Shown: piece after piece, positions 35,201 through 44,065 of the stretch
Numbering within the stretch: the stretch's first letter is position 1
Layout: each line of letters opens with the position of its first letter
Source: Paralichthys olivaceus
Lineage: Eukaryota; Chordata; Actinopteri; Pleuronectiformes; Paralichthyidae
NCBI RefSeq assembly: GCF_024713975.1
Contig: NC_091108.1
Coordinates: forward strand, 352,501-416,500
DNA: 64,000 nucleotides
Reading direction: 5' to 3'
The notes under the pieces: model-generated
What the model was told of the DNA's origin: nothing
The model's database searches: none
What the model saw: the letters and a program-made list of their open reading frames with translations, nothing else
Translations under genes and position numbers: made by a program

Positions 35201-35717
35201 ATCAGGAGTCTCCAATGGAGGAGTCGTCTTCCACTGTGCTGCTCGACAGCCTCAAGGTCCCTGAACGTCTCTTTAGTTTGAGTCGCTGTTTAATGAGAAC
35301 GTCATGTGACTTTAACAGCTGATGTAGTTTTATCTAATGAATTCTTTGATAGTTTAAACTTTATTTGTCTTTTGCTTTTATAATTATTAACTTTTTTAAT
35401 TTACTCAGTTTGAGTTTCTGACTTTACAAAGATTCACGATACACGTCACAGTTTGTTTTTTAACAGATCAATTTGAAAAAATGACTGAATCCACTCGATG
35501 TGTTGTTGGAAGGTTTTGATTGAATCATCATTGAGTTTCAGCTCTTTGTTTTTCAAACATGGATTCGTGCTCAGTCAGTTCTGATGCTGTGCTCTCTCTG
35601 CAGTCCATCTGGTCCAGCTCCATGATGCAGCCGGGCCCGTCGGCGCTGGAGCAGCTCCTCCTGCAGCAGAAACAGAAGCAGCAGCGAGGTCACGGCGCCA
35701 TGAACCCGCCTCACTGA
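16616..35717 (+). CDS. smg7: SMG7 (EST1C), nonsense-mediated decay factor, 23 coding exons
   Basis: SMG7 binds phosphorylated UPF1 through a 14-3-3-like domain and recruits mRNA decay enzymes in the cytoplasm. Exons: 16616-16641, 17478-17509, 19653-19770, 19887-20019, 20444-20615, 23919-23990, 24908-25058, 25157-25292, 25679-25841, 25915-26074, 26191-26261, 26762-26822, 26901-27020, 27751-28174, 30527-30668, 32145-32548, 32751-33104, 33303-33452, 33672-33758, 34602-34752, 34836-35006, 35096-35256, 35604-35717. All have AG/GT borders; phases join and lengths sum to 3573 bases (1190 residues). The start MNLCAQYLRQ aligns with human MSLQSAQYLRQ. The 14-3-3-like domain is about residues 1-230 (WTSRQALQDLYQKMLVTDLE), with phosphopeptide-binding residues equivalent to human K66 (AFKNQ) and R163 (ARYRNQ) both kept. 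A helical domain extends to about 480 (LLLFITDIPE after it). The C-terminal half is Gln/Pro/Ser-rich and ends QRGHGAMNPPH. Exon 18 (DNKSSPLLPPDLLK) matches an exon that is alternatively used in human. The gene looks intact and functional. Confidence 0.96.
17262..17447. repeat. TG microsatellite in smg7 intron 1
   Basis: GT repeat with TCTGTG and GCGTG interruptions, ending 30 bases before the acceptor of smg7 exon 2. The following CTCTTTCTCTTCTCTTCC is that exon's polypyrimidine tract. Confidence 0.95.
17520..18552. repeat. 19-bp minisatellite in smg7 intron 2
   Basis: About 54 tandem copies of CTGTCCTCACTACATGTCC with variants (TTCACT, ACACGTACC, GCATCTACC). The array starts about 20 bases after the donor of exon 2. 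The unit contains no stop in any plus-strand frame, so the 340-440-codon frames here are artefacts. Confidence 0.95.
18560..19640 (+). other. Unique part of smg7 intron 2
   Basis: Non-coding intron sequence with a run of 14 C at 19207-19220. No feature is supported. Confidence 0.5.
21596..23591 (-). pseudogene. Broken hAT transposase
   Basis: Minus-strand transposase remnants start near 23591 (MSGKRKSDVLAIKKEVGY) and meet an early stop near 23519. Recognisable blocks follow: IVERLCGPQVADKVRTV, LVACCTDGAAAIMGKNKGF, GCAIFHCMLHRHALASK, TEVRWLSRGQVLVRFMKL and, near the C-terminal end, SETAFSALVTIKTKDWNKL. They sit in different frames with stops between, and a 280-base repeat interrupts the 3' half. 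It resembles the ZBED/hAT transposases of vertebrates and cannot make a full protein. Confidence 0.88.
22059..22340 (+). mobile_element. Nested short interspersed element inside the hAT transposase
   Basis: It starts TGTAAATGGTAAATGG, with TATTTATATAGAGCTGTTCT, then CACTCAAAGCACTTTACACT, CTTGCCCAAGGACACTTTGG and GAACTTCCGACCTTCTGG, ending CCACAGCCGCCT. I recognise this as a very common teleost repeat. CTCTG occurs at both borders and may be the target duplication. It split the transposase gene after the hAT had inserted. Confidence 0.85.
24110..24650 (+). repeat. Interspersed repeat fragments in smg7 intron 6
   Basis: TCCTGAGGCGTTCCCAGGCC, then GGATCCGGACTAGATGCCCGA, and later CTACTCCGAGCTCCTCACC belong to one common fish retrotransposon-related repeat. 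It appears split near 24373 by a second repeat beginning TAGGGCTGCACGATATTAGG. The assignment is by recognition only. Confidence 0.55.
27330..27570 (+). repeat. Second copy of the GGTCAAAGGTCACAGTGAC repeat
   Basis: It lies in smg7 intron 13 and contains GAATTTCTTCAAATTTGGTT, AACATTCACGAAGACTC, GGTCAAAGGTCACAGTGAC and ACTGGAATAAAACCACAGGA. It is the same family as 8060-8560 and 39640-39840. Confidence 0.7.
28560..29605. repeat. 59-bp minisatellite in smg7 intron 14
   Basis: About 17 tandem copies of a unit that starts TGATGGTGTTAGTTAAGGTG and continues AGAGCAGCTCAGAGAGGAGG and AGGAAACAGAATTAACTAG. Variants include GTTAGAGTG for GTTAAGGTG and a 5-base GAGTG insertion. It is a likely length-polymorphic VNTR. 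Confidence 0.95.
29757..29892. mobile_element. Palindromic (fold-back) MITE-like element
   Basis: TTATGGGTGCCTTGCC at the left and its inverse GGCAAGGCACCCATAA at the right bracket two further inverted blocks (CCCCATGCAATGCATTG and CAATGCATTGCATGGGG). The 135-base unit can fold almost completely. A third short match to the terminus (CAAGGCACCCAT) lies at 29717. After it, AATAATAACTGTATTTGTACAG begins another common fish repeat (to about 29970). Confidence 0.6.
30690..31930 (-). mobile_element. L2-like LINE remnant in smg7 intron 15
   Basis: Antisense to smg7. Reverse-transcriptase C-terminal blocks are readable on the minus strand: LVHALVISCLDYCNSLLAGL, LQHIQNAAARLFYNLPKFSH and LLRDLHWLPVGARI. 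Upstream (about 31800-31880) there is HRNLKSLSPSALSSTVLSSL. The 3' end is at about 30710, where the inverse of AAGTCGCTTTGGACAAAAGC, the L2 tail, lies. The frames are broken. Confidence 0.8.
32005..32060 (+). mobile_element. Second L2-type tail, opposite orientation
   Basis: GCACTTATGGTAAAGTCGCT followed by TTGGATAAAAGCTAAATGAT is the plus-strand version of the LINE tail found inverted at 30710. The intron therefore holds two L2 3' ends pointing away from each other. Confidence 0.6.
34255..34445 (+). mobile_element. tRNA-derived SINE fragment in smg7 intron 19
   Basis: A B-box-like GGTTCGATCCTC (about 34315), then CATCTGCATGCCGAAGTGTC and CTTGAGCAAGATACTGAACC, ending in an L2-like AGTCTTTGGATAAAACATTTG. 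This is the usual structure of teleost SINEs that borrow an L2 tail. It is not a functional tRNA gene. Confidence 0.75.
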
Positions 35718-36834
35718 ACAGTAGCCCGGGGCGGTGCTTTGTGTCCGGATGTAAAAACAACCACGGCCAGGAGAAACGGGAGGAAAAAAGACAAAAGTTT
35801 GACGAAGACAAGCTCCGACAAAAATGGAAAATTAAACCGGTGAGAAACGGTGGAGGCCGGGGAGGTGACATGACCCCCTGACGAGGCTGAAACACCAACC
35901 CCACCCCCTCGGCCGTCGAGGAGCGGCGACGCCCCTCCTGGATCGGAGGGCGCGGGATCTCTTCAACCATGGTGCCACACGCCACGTCACCGCCGGGTTT
36001 CCTTCAACCCGCGGAAATCTGAACATTGAGGAACACAACCCCCCCCCTCACCACCACTGCCCCGGACGCCACATCTCCGCCGCTACGCTCTCATCTGGGA
36101 GAACTTCTTCTTCTAACAAAAAACAAAACCACCATCTGGACGTCTGCTCGGTCCTGGCGGAGCGCCTGTTTTTAGCGTCTCTGCCGCCGCAGACTGAAGG
36201 GAGGTGCCATGGGAGAGCGAGGTCTGTGTGGTGGTCAGGTTCATGGGGGAGGGCGTGAAGCAGCGGGAGACAAAATAACAGACTGGACTTTCTGCTTTCT
36301 CTGTTCATATTCATTACTGTGGAGGAGGAGGAGGAGGACACTCTGCAGCTGATTGGTCGAATGAAGGAAGGAAAAGGGTGACAGCTATATAAATATATAA
36401 ATAAATATATATTGCCATAGTTGGACTTCAAACGGGTCTCGTCTCTTAGCCGTGTTATGAGAACGGGGACTACGTCCATCCTTTTTGAGGGAAGAGCCGG
36501 GACACCTGAGGGGACGGCTTCTGCTGGAGAACATCACAGGGGAAAGAGGAAGTAAAAGGGAGGAGGGGCTAAGAACACGAGACCCCGCCAGCGTTAGGGA
36601 TCGTATCATCGTTAGAGATTTACAGATATGACTAAAAAACTGAGTGTTTAGTGATTTGTTTGTAGCAGTTTTAGCTTCACGCTGCGACGTGAACGCAGCT
36701 TTGTCTTTTAACTTCTTCTTCCTGTTTCTTCTTTAATGAACCAAGAAAAAATACAATGAAACTCTGATCGATTCAGTCAGAAACTAACCTGCTTCTAATG
36801 TTTCTGTTCATCGTCTGACGGTTTGGAGAAAATG

Positions 36835-36924
36835 AGACAGACAGACAGACAGACAGAGAGAGAGAGAGACAGAGAGAGAGAGACAGAGAGAGACAGAGAG
36901 AGAGAGACAGAGAGAGAGACAGAC

Positions 36925-36955
<31 letters not shown>

Positions 36956-36975
36956 GACAGATAGAGAGAGAGATG
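36835..36975. repeat. GACAGA / GAGAGA microsatellite
   Basis: Purine repeat of GAGAGA and GACAGACA units in the smg7 3' flank. Confidence 0.95.
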
Positions 36976-37397
36976 GACGTCCTCTGAAATCTCGTCTTTA
37001 GTTCTTGCTGCTCTGATTTTTTTTTTTTGCTCCTGAAGCTTCTTCTTCTTGTAAAACCTCAAAGTCACAGGAACCAAACTCAGGAACTCAGTGTTTGTTG
37101 TGGAGTCTCATGCTTCATCTCCTGGTTGTTGTTTGATGAACCAGGAAGTTGATAAGTGAGCGAACAATGATCGGTTCTTTCATTGGAATCATTTCTCGTC
37201 TCTGTTTAGAAAAGTTAAAAACGCAGTTTGGTCGAATCATTAATTAAGTTCAGAGAAAAGAAACTGGACGAACATTTAGCACCAAAATAAAAAACGGATT
37301 ATTGTCCTGCTGATGACTCACTGATCCAGGAACTGCTCAGACTCTGAGTTCCACCTGAGAGTTCCTGCTCCATCATGTCCGAGGTTCCTTTAGGCCC

Positions 37398-37700
37398 AAA
37401 AGGGCTGGTTCCTCTGGTTCTGTGGTTCCTCTGGTTCTGTGGTTCCTCTGGTTCTGTGGTTCCAGTGGTTCCTCTGGTTCTAGTGGTTCCTCTGGTTCTG
37501 TGGTTCCTCTGGTTCTAGTGGTTCCTCTGGTTCTTGTTGTTCCTCTGGTTCTGTGGTTCCAGTGGTTCCTCTGGTTCCTCTGGTTCTAGTGGTTCTGTGG
37601 TTCCTCTGGTTCTGTGGTTCCAGTGGTTCCTCTGGTTCTGTGGTTCCTCTGGTTCTGTGGTTCCAGTGGTTCCTCTGGTTCTGTGGTTCCTCTGGTTCCT
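37398..37700. repeat. GGTTCCTCTGGTTCTGT minisatellite
   Basis: Irregular tandem repeat of GGTTCCTCTGGTTCTGT with GGTTCCAGT variants in the presumed smg7 3' UTR. Confidence 0.93.
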
Positions 37701-38299
37701 GTTGTGACAGTTTGGGTTTTCTTTCTGTGGGTTCTACCTTGACGAGTGTTTACGTGCCGTCAGTACTGGTTCTTTTAGAGCCAATCAGGAAACCTTGAGT
37801 GACAGCTGGCCAGTGGGACACTGTGAGGCTCTGGCGCCCCCTTCAGGCTTCAAGCTGCTGCAGTTTAAAGACTATTTTCCATGGAGGTTGTTTTGTTCAG
37901 GCAGACGTCACAGACACGTCTGTTGTCTGTGATTGTGTCTTGTTGCATTAAGACGTGTTTGAAAATGAAATGTTGAATGTGGAGGAAGCGACTCACTCGC
38001 AGCTCGACGGCTTCTGTCGCCGTGTTTTTCTTTTTTCTGGACTCTGATGCGGCGATGACGTTCCTCTCTGAGATGTTCGGGAGGCGTCAGGCGGCTGCTC
38101 CTCATTGGTCAGAGCTGATGTTGTGATGGGAGACATCTGAAGAATCGGTGGATTGAGCCTTTAAATAAACTGAACTCTGTTCTCCTCAACACTGACTCCG
38201 TGTTTATCTGTTTTCAGCTTGAACAAGGATTCATGTAGTTCACACTCCTCACCAGCTGGTGGCGATAATGAGCTGATTTGTTTTCATCCACCAATAAAC

Positions 38300-39600
38300 C
38301 TGAAAAGAAGCAGAAGAAATCATTTGGGACGGAACATCAGTTCTTCATGTTGATAATATGAATGAGTGATGAGATGTCTCCTCTGATGTCATCAGACTGT
38401 CCATCGCTGCAGCCCCTCCCTTCAGCCCCCCCCCTCCTGATTAAAGCCCAGTCTGCTCTGATTGGTCGACAGCTCACAGTGGAGAAGGAAACCTCCTCCG
38501 TCATTGTGATGTCACAAAACAAGATGATGTCACATGACAGTATTATCATGTATCTGCGCCGGCGACACCTAGTGGCTGGAGGTGTTATGTTCTTGTTTGT
38601 CTGGAGAAGTAAACAAAAGGTGACGTCTGTTTGAACAATGACTTTTTATTTATAAGTTTCACTTTTTCATTTTGAGTTTTAAATTCTATTCTTTTTTTAG
38701 TTTGAGGACAAATTGTCCCGATAAAAAGAAAATGTGTTGAACTAACTTTCAGATTAAAATAATAATAATAATAATATTAGTAATAATATTAGTCACTGGT
38801 TTATTCGTGTTGATAAATTACAGCCGAGCAGGAAACTTTCAGTTTGACAGATTTTGAAGTGACGTTTGACCTTTGACCTCTGATGTCATCTTTAGATGAA
38901 TCTTTATTCAAACACTGTTTCTCTGCATCAGGTCACGTGACCCTCGTCAGATTTCTCTCACAAACATTTTTCTCTCTGATGTTGAACTCATCAGATAAGA
39001 CGCCGCGTCGCCACAGAGGGTTGATGGGTAAAAACCTCAGGCTGCGTTCAGCTGCGCTCACACAGAAACAGTTGAACAGTCTTCGAGCGAGTGTTTTTCG
39101 AGGTAACAGTGACTGAAGCCGAACTGACTGCTCTCCTCCGTGTTAGCAGATGGGACATGGACCAAACTAAAAACTCAGACGTTTAATGAGCGTTTGTCCA
39201 GGACGGTTTCTGTCACTTCGGGTCGTTGTGATCTCGCTGCTCACGGTTCATCGTGTTTGGTGGAAGGCAGGTAAGTAGGTGTGTCTTGGCCCCGCCCCCC
39301 AGCGCTGCGTTCACACAGTTACGGTTTTACAACAAAGAATCAGACGGATGTTAAAGTTCACGTTCATAAAACTTCAAGCTCTCTGATAACCAGCTGGTTA
39401 GGAGGTCTGCACGGAAACCTTGAGTTGAAGAACATGAGTCATGTCGAAGACAAAGAACGTTTACAGATGTGACGTGTCTGTGGCTCGAGGACGGCAGGAG
39501 CTCTAGTGACGTCGGACTTTCTCGTGTCCGGTCAGAAATAAAGAGTGGGCGGAGTCTCCCAGCGCCGACAGCCCGAGACACACGGCCGAACACTTTCCTC
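38300..39600. other. Spacer between smg7 and the TCR-delta cluster
   Basis: No gene is supported. A CCGGCGACACCTAGTGGCTGG motif at about 38560 is the lead of the repeat family seen at 39640. A signal-peptide-like stretch at 39186-39270 ends in GTAAGT but has no V exon behind it. Confidence 0.5.
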
Positions 39601-39609
39601 CTCTCGTCG

Positions 39610-39840
39610 TGTTGATGACACAGTTCTGGAGACCTCTAGTGGCCGGAGGCATCAAGTGTTCAGCCCGTCTTCTTGTGAACACGATTTCTCAGAAACACCT
39701 TCAGGGAATTTCTTCAAAATTGGTTGAAACGTTCACCGTGACTCCGAGATGAACTGATTAGAATTCACAGGTCAAAGGTCGAGGTCACATGACTGTGAAT
39801 TTAATCTGTCAGGAACATCTGGGGGGGGGGAGGGGCTGAA
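39610..39840 (+). repeat. Third copy of the GGTCAAAGGTC repeat
   Basis: ACCTCTAGTGGCCGGAGGC, GTGAACACGATTTCTCAGAAA, GGGAATTTCTTCAAAATTGG and GGTCAAAGGTCGAGGTCAC belong to the same family as 8060-8560 and 27330-27570. It ends in a G run about 50 bases before the first D segment. Confidence 0.7.
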
Positions 39841-39870
39841 CCTGACACAAACAACCACAGGACGACGAGA

Positions 39871-39950
39871 AGTTTTTCTACGAGACTTTTTCACTGTGGT
39901 GGGTGGGGTACCACAGTGATAGAAGATCCACACAGAGCTGAACAAAAACC
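39871..39950 (+). promoter_or_regulatory. RSS pair of Ddelta1 (12-RSS and 23-RSS)
   Basis: Positions and sequences are given with the D segment. Both heptamers are perfect. The 3' nonamer is perfect. The 5' nonamer departs from GGTTTTTGT at two positions. Confidence 0.93.
39899..39911 (+). CDS. TRDD: TCR-delta D segment 1
   Basis: A 13-base D segment, GTGGGTGGGGTAC, with RSS on both sides. The 5' side has nonamer AGTTTTTCT (39871-39879), a 12-base spacer and heptamer CACTGTG (39892-39898). The 3' side has heptamer CACAGTG (39912-39918), a 23-base spacer and the perfect nonamer ACAAAAACC (39942-39950). The 12-D-23 arrangement allows V(23)-D(12), D(23)-D(12) and D(23)-J(12) joins. Readings include VGG, WVGY and GWG. 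Confidence 0.93.
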
Positions 39951-39960
39951 TGCACCTCCT

Positions 39961-39962
<2 letters not shown>

Positions 39963-39999
<37 letters not shown>

Positions 40000-40220
40000 A
40001 TACACACACACACTCACACTCATATACACACACACTCACACACACAAACACACTCACACACAAACTCATAAACACACACACTCATATACACACACACACT
40101 CATATACACACTCACACACTCATACAGACACACTCACACACACACACACACACACTCACTCTCACACACACACTCACACACATACACTCACACACTCACA
40201 CACACAAACACACACACACA
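39963..40220. repeat. CA microsatellite between Ddelta1 and Ddelta2
   Basis: CACACA with CTCATACACA and CTCACA interruptions. A shorter version (40544-40565) sits at the same place behind Ddelta2, as part of the duplicated block. Confidence 0.95.
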
Positions 40221-40299
40221 GAGCCTGGAAACAGCTTCATGTCTTCTCGTCTCTCGAGCTGAAACATTTCAGATTCTCTCAGTAAACAGAAGAAATAGC

Positions 40300-40410
40300 T
40301 TGTCCTCCTCTTGTCCTCTCATCGTCCTCTTGTCCTCTCGTCGTCCTCTCGTCGTCCTCTCGTCTTCTTGTCCTCTCGTCCTCTGGTCCTCTCGTCGTCC
40401 TCTCGTCCTC
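40300..40410. repeat. TCGTCCTC short tandem repeat, first copy
   Basis: CTCGTCCTCTTGTCCTC-type repeat; a second array lies at 40643-40712. It is part of the Ddelta duplication block. Confidence 0.9.
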
Positions 40411-40457
40411 TCGATGGTCGTGGATCATTCAACATCTCACAGCTGCTCCGACTCTCA

Positions 40458-40534
40458 GGTTTTTCTACGAGACTTTTTCACTGTGGTGGGACTACCACAG
40501 TGATTGAAGATCCACACAGAGCTGAACAAAAACC
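40458..40534 (+). promoter_or_regulatory. RSS pair of Ddelta2
   Basis: 12-RSS upstream and 23-RSS downstream, as described with the D segment. The nonamer is preceded by ACTCTCA, the same bases that precede the Jdelta nonamer and not those that precede the Ddelta1 nonamer. Confidence 0.93.
40486..40495 (+). CDS. TRDD: TCR-delta D segment 2
   Basis: A 10-base D segment, GTGGGACTAC. The 5' 12-RSS has nonamer GGTTTTTCT (40458-40466), spacer ACGAGACTTTTT and heptamer CACTGTG (40479-40485). The 3' 23-RSS has heptamer CACAGTG (40496-40502), a 23-base spacer and nonamer ACAAAAACC (40526-40534). Spacers and flanks are nearly identical to Ddelta1, showing tandem duplication. Readings include WDY and GTT. 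Confidence 0.93.
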
Positions 40535-40752
40535 TGCACCTCCTCACACACACACACACACACAGCCTGGAAACAGCTTCATATCTTCTCGTCTCTCCAG
40601 CTGAAACATTTCAGATTCTCTCAGTAAACAGAAGGAATAGCTTGTCCTCTCGTCCTCCTCTTGTCGTCCTCTCGTCCTCTTGTCCTCCTCTTGTCCTCCT
40701 CTCGTCCTCTCGATGGTCGTGGATCAACATCTCAGAGCTGCTCTGACTCTCA

Positions 40753-40829
40753 GGTTTTTGTGCTGAGGCTGAAACACTGTGATCCTTTAACAATCGGAGA
40801 AGCCATCAAACTCAGCGTCCGTCCCCGAG
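40753..40829 (+). CDS. TRDJ: TCR-delta J segment with its RSS
   Basis: Nonamer GGTTTTTGT (40753-40761), a 13-base spacer and heptamer CACTGTG (40775-40781) precede the coding part 40782-40829. It reads PLTIGEAIKLSVRPR plus one base, then donor GTGAGT. The last base joins the delta constant exon as G|AT in frame. The usual F-G-x-G is replaced by I-G-E-A, so the J turn motif is incomplete, although the LSVRP end is typical of a J. The D segments upstream and C downstream make the identification secure; functionality is less certain. Confidence 0.8.
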
Positions 40830-41734
40830 GTGAGTCCACTCTGCTCATGAGACCAGTCTCAGTCTGAAAATGATCTAATTTGAATTCAGAGCCTGAAAAC
40901 TTTTTGAGTCTTAAACTAAATGTGCTGTAAAAATAATCATGTTGGTTATAAATGTATATTAATATATAATAAATAAATAGTGTTTAATATTCATGAACTT
41001 ATGACAGACTTAATATTTTAAATGTGTTGAAGCCAAAGCAGTTTTAAATATCCACAGAGAAATAATACTTTATGTCAAATACCAGTTTATAAATATGTAA
41101 ATACAGTACAAATTAAATTCAAATGTTAATACACCAATGTTTAAAATGTACAAACATTATTATTAATAAAGTTCATATTGAACGAGAAAAGAAAAATGTA
41201 CAGAAATTGATCCAATAAATGAGTAAAATAGATTTTTATTGTATAAATATCTGTGATGTAAAATTCCTCTTCATGCAGATGATACTAAGTTTGTTTGGAC
41301 AAAGGTTCATCGTTGTAATTATTAATATTTAAAGCTCATGATTATTAAATATTCATCAGTGATTCCAGATAAAGGAGAAAATATATTTGGTTTCACATGA
41401 AAAGCTCAGAAATATGGAATCAACCAGTTAAAACAGTTTTTCACACAGAAAGTTATAAACTTATATCTTAGATTATAGATTATTTATTAACTGAGACTCA
41501 GATATTCACTGAATCACTGAACAATTCACCAATACGATAAATATAAAATCCTGTGACAATAAATAAAACATGACATAATCGACATTTTCACATGAGAAGA
41601 CTTTTCATCAACTGACCGGTCGTTACCACAGAAACTTATCAAGTTGGATTCAGGACAAAATATATTTAATCATCTTTATGTAAAAATCAGATAAATGTTT
41701 GAACGTGTGAGCGATGTTTCTGTTTCCTGCTCAG
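40830..41734 (+). other. TCR-delta J-C intron, AT-rich
   Basis: About 900 bases of AT-rich intron. No second Jdelta with RSS and FGxG was found. A delta enhancer would be expected around here in other vertebrates, but I see no proof. Confidence 0.55.
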
Positions 41735-42294
41735 ATCTGTCTCCTGTGAAGCCGAGTCTGTCTGTCCTCAGTCCTCTGGACCCTGGGGGCCCGCGTGTTT
41801 GTCTGGCGGCTGGTTTCCGTCCACAGGAAGTTGCGATGGTTCTGAATGGTTCCAACTCTATAGACATCAGTGAAGAAGAAGCCGTCGCGTCCCTGCGACA
41901 CAACAGCTTCTTCTTCACTGGATTCAGTGACGGAGCCATTTCCTCCTGTGAGATGAACGACGTGTCTTCAAGCAACGACCACGGTACGAATTCAAACTTT
42001 TTAAACTGTTCTTAACTTTTTAAAACAGTTTTTTACTTTTTCAAACTGTTCCAGACTTTTAGAAACTTTTCAAATTGTTCCTAACTTTTCAAACTTTTCA
42101 AACTCTTCCAGACAGTTTTGAACCGTGTCACATGATCAGAAAGTTGTCCATCACTGATCAATAAGTTGTTTTTGTCCCGTTCAGAAAACGTCAGGTTCAA
42201 CTCGTACCTGCTGCTGTTGAACGCAGCTCGAGTGATGTTCACCAAGATCGTGGCGTTTACCAGCGTCCTGACCATCAGAACGCTGCTCGCATGA
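41735..42294 (+). CDS. TRDC: T-cell receptor delta constant gene
   Basis: Two exons. Exon 1 (41735-41983, 249 bp) encodes a short Ig constant domain: DLSPVKPSLSVLSPLDPGG, first cysteine in RVCLAAGFRPQ, second in AISSCEMND. It lacks the core tryptophan (MVLNGSN), as alpha and delta constant domains of fish often do. Exon 2 (42185-42294) starts ENVRFNSYLLLLN and holds the transmembrane segment AARVMFTKIVAFTSVLTIR. The R-x4-K pair is the basic-residue signature used by TCR alpha and delta chains to bind CD3. The protein ends TLLA. The family is alpha/delta by this signature. Delta is chosen because two D segments and one J lie just upstream and the alpha J cluster lies downstream, the normal vertebrate order. 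Confidence 0.9.
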
Positions 42295-42373
42295 CCACGC
42301 CTCCTATCAGCATCCGGTCACGCCCACTGATTTAAGTTTGATTTGTTTTATCACTTTTTTGTGACTTGATGCA

Positions 42374-42379
42374 AATAAA
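42374..42379 (+). promoter_or_regulatory. Poly(A) signal of TRDC
   Basis: AATAAA 80 bases past the TRDC stop codon (GATGCAAATAAAGTTGG). A second AATAAA is at about 42454. Confidence 0.65.
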
Positions 42380-42463
42380 GTTGGTGATTTACTTCAAGAG
42401 GATTTTCACTTGTTTGAATTATTGAGTGTAAAAAGAATTTCCCCTTGAGGGATTAATAAAGTA

Positions 42464-42690
42464 TCTCTTCTTCTTCTTCTCCTTCTCCTTCTTCTTCTCC
42501 TCCTTCTTCTTCTTCTCCTTCTTCTTCTTCTTCTTCTTCTCCTCCTTCTCCTTCTTCTTCTCCTTCTTCTCCTTCTTCTTCTCCTTCTTCTTCTTCTCCT
42601 TCTTCTTCTTCTCCTCCTTCTCCTTCTTCTTCTCCTTCTCCTTCTTCTTCTCCTTCTTCTCCTTCTTCTTCTTCTTCTTCTTCTTCTTCT
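42464..42690. repeat. CTT / CTCCTT polypyrimidine repeat
   Basis: More than 220 bases of TTCTTCTCC trinucleotide-like repeat directly behind TRDC. Confidence 0.95.
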
Positions 42691-42699
42691 ATTGTTCCT

Positions 42700-43085
42700 T
42701 TGTCACAATAAATCTCTTATTATGAAAATAAATATTTAAATGTAGATATAAATGTATTTATACACAAGAAATGTTTTATTTTGAAACAAATATCTGACAT
42801 TGTATTGAAACATTTGAGCAGAATTATTAAAATGTAGATTTGAAGTTTCCTGTGTGAATGTTCCGACTGTAAACGATGTTCGAGGAAGATTCACGTCTAA
42901 ACCTCAAATCTACAGTTTCCTGTTTATTGAAGTTGAACGAGGTTTTCGAGACGAGGAGCAGGATGTTGACAACGGTCTGTGGTCACATGTTCGCTGAGTC
43001 CGTCTGTCGTTTCTTCTGCTGCAGCTTCAACAGCTGGAAACCACAATTTAACAGAAGCTGCAGATAAAGATCATGAAGCTCAGGC
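42700..43085. other. Unassigned spacer
   Basis: AT-rich to mixed sequence between the CTT tract and the satellite. Nothing is recognised. Confidence 0.4.
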
Positions 43086-43089
43086 TGCG

Positions 43090-44065
43090 TTCAGCACATA
43101 CGTCAACACGCTAACACGCTACACATGTCAACACGCTAACACGCTATACATGTCAACATGCTAACACATTAACACATTAACACACTAACACACTAACACA
43201 TTAACACACTAACACACTAACACATTAACACACTAACACATTAACACATTAACACACTAACACATTAACACACTACACATGTCAACACGCTAACACATTA
43301 ACACACTAACACGCTACACATGTTAACACGCTAACACGCTACACATGTTAACACGCTAACACATTAACATATTAACACATTAACACACTATACATGTCAA
43401 CACGCTAACACATTAACACACTATACATGTCAACACGCTAACACATTAACACACTAACACATTAACACATTAACACACTAACACACTAACACATTAACAC
43501 ACTAACACACTAACACATTAACACACTAACACACTATACATGTCAACACGCTAACACATTAACATATTAACATATTAACACGCTAACACACTATACATGT
43601 CAACACGCTAACACACTATACATGTTAACACGCTAACACATTAACACACTAACACGCTAACACATGTTAACACGCTAACACATTCACACATTCACACACT
43701 AACACACATTAACACAATAACACACTAACACATTAACATGCTAACACATTAACACGCTAACACACTAACATATTAACACACTAACATATTAACACAAAAA
43801 CACATTAACACGCTAACACACTAACATATTAACATATTAACATATTAACACATTAACACACTAACACATTAACACACTAACAAATTAACACACTAACACA
43901 CTAATACATTAACACGCTAACACGCTAACATATTAACACACTAACATATTAACACAAAAACACATTAACACGCTAACACACTAACACACTAACACATTAA
44001 CACACTAACACGCTATACATGTTAACACATTAACACACTAACAAATTAACACACTAACACACTAT
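43090..44065. repeat. 8-bp TAACACAY satellite
   Basis: Nearly 1 kb of TAACACAC, TAACACAT and TAACACGC units, with a recurrent longer insert CTATACATGTCAACACG. Confidence 0.95.

Larger units (their letters stand above)
35718..38300 (+). other. smg7 3' UTR and downstream flank
   Basis: Non-coding after the smg7 stop. Candidate poly(A) signals AATAAA are at 38164-38169 and 38293-38298; which is used cannot be seen. The stretch includes a GACAGA/GAGAGA microsatellite (36835-36975) and a GGTTCCTCTGGTTCTGT minisatellite (37398-37700). Minus-strand frames at 35575-36479 show no family resemblance. Confidence 0.6.

Noticed and set aside
35575-36479. Minus-strand frames of 136 and 143 codons over the smg7 last exon and 3' UTR
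   Set aside because: No recognisable domain, and they lie antisense to supported smg7 sequence.
39186-39275. Signal-peptide-like frame (MSVCPGRFLSLRVVVISLLT) ending in GTAAGT, resembling a V leader exon before the delta D segments
   Set aside because: No V exon with the cysteine and tryptophan framework or a 23-RSS follows before Ddelta1, so a V gene cannot be supported. It might be a relic.
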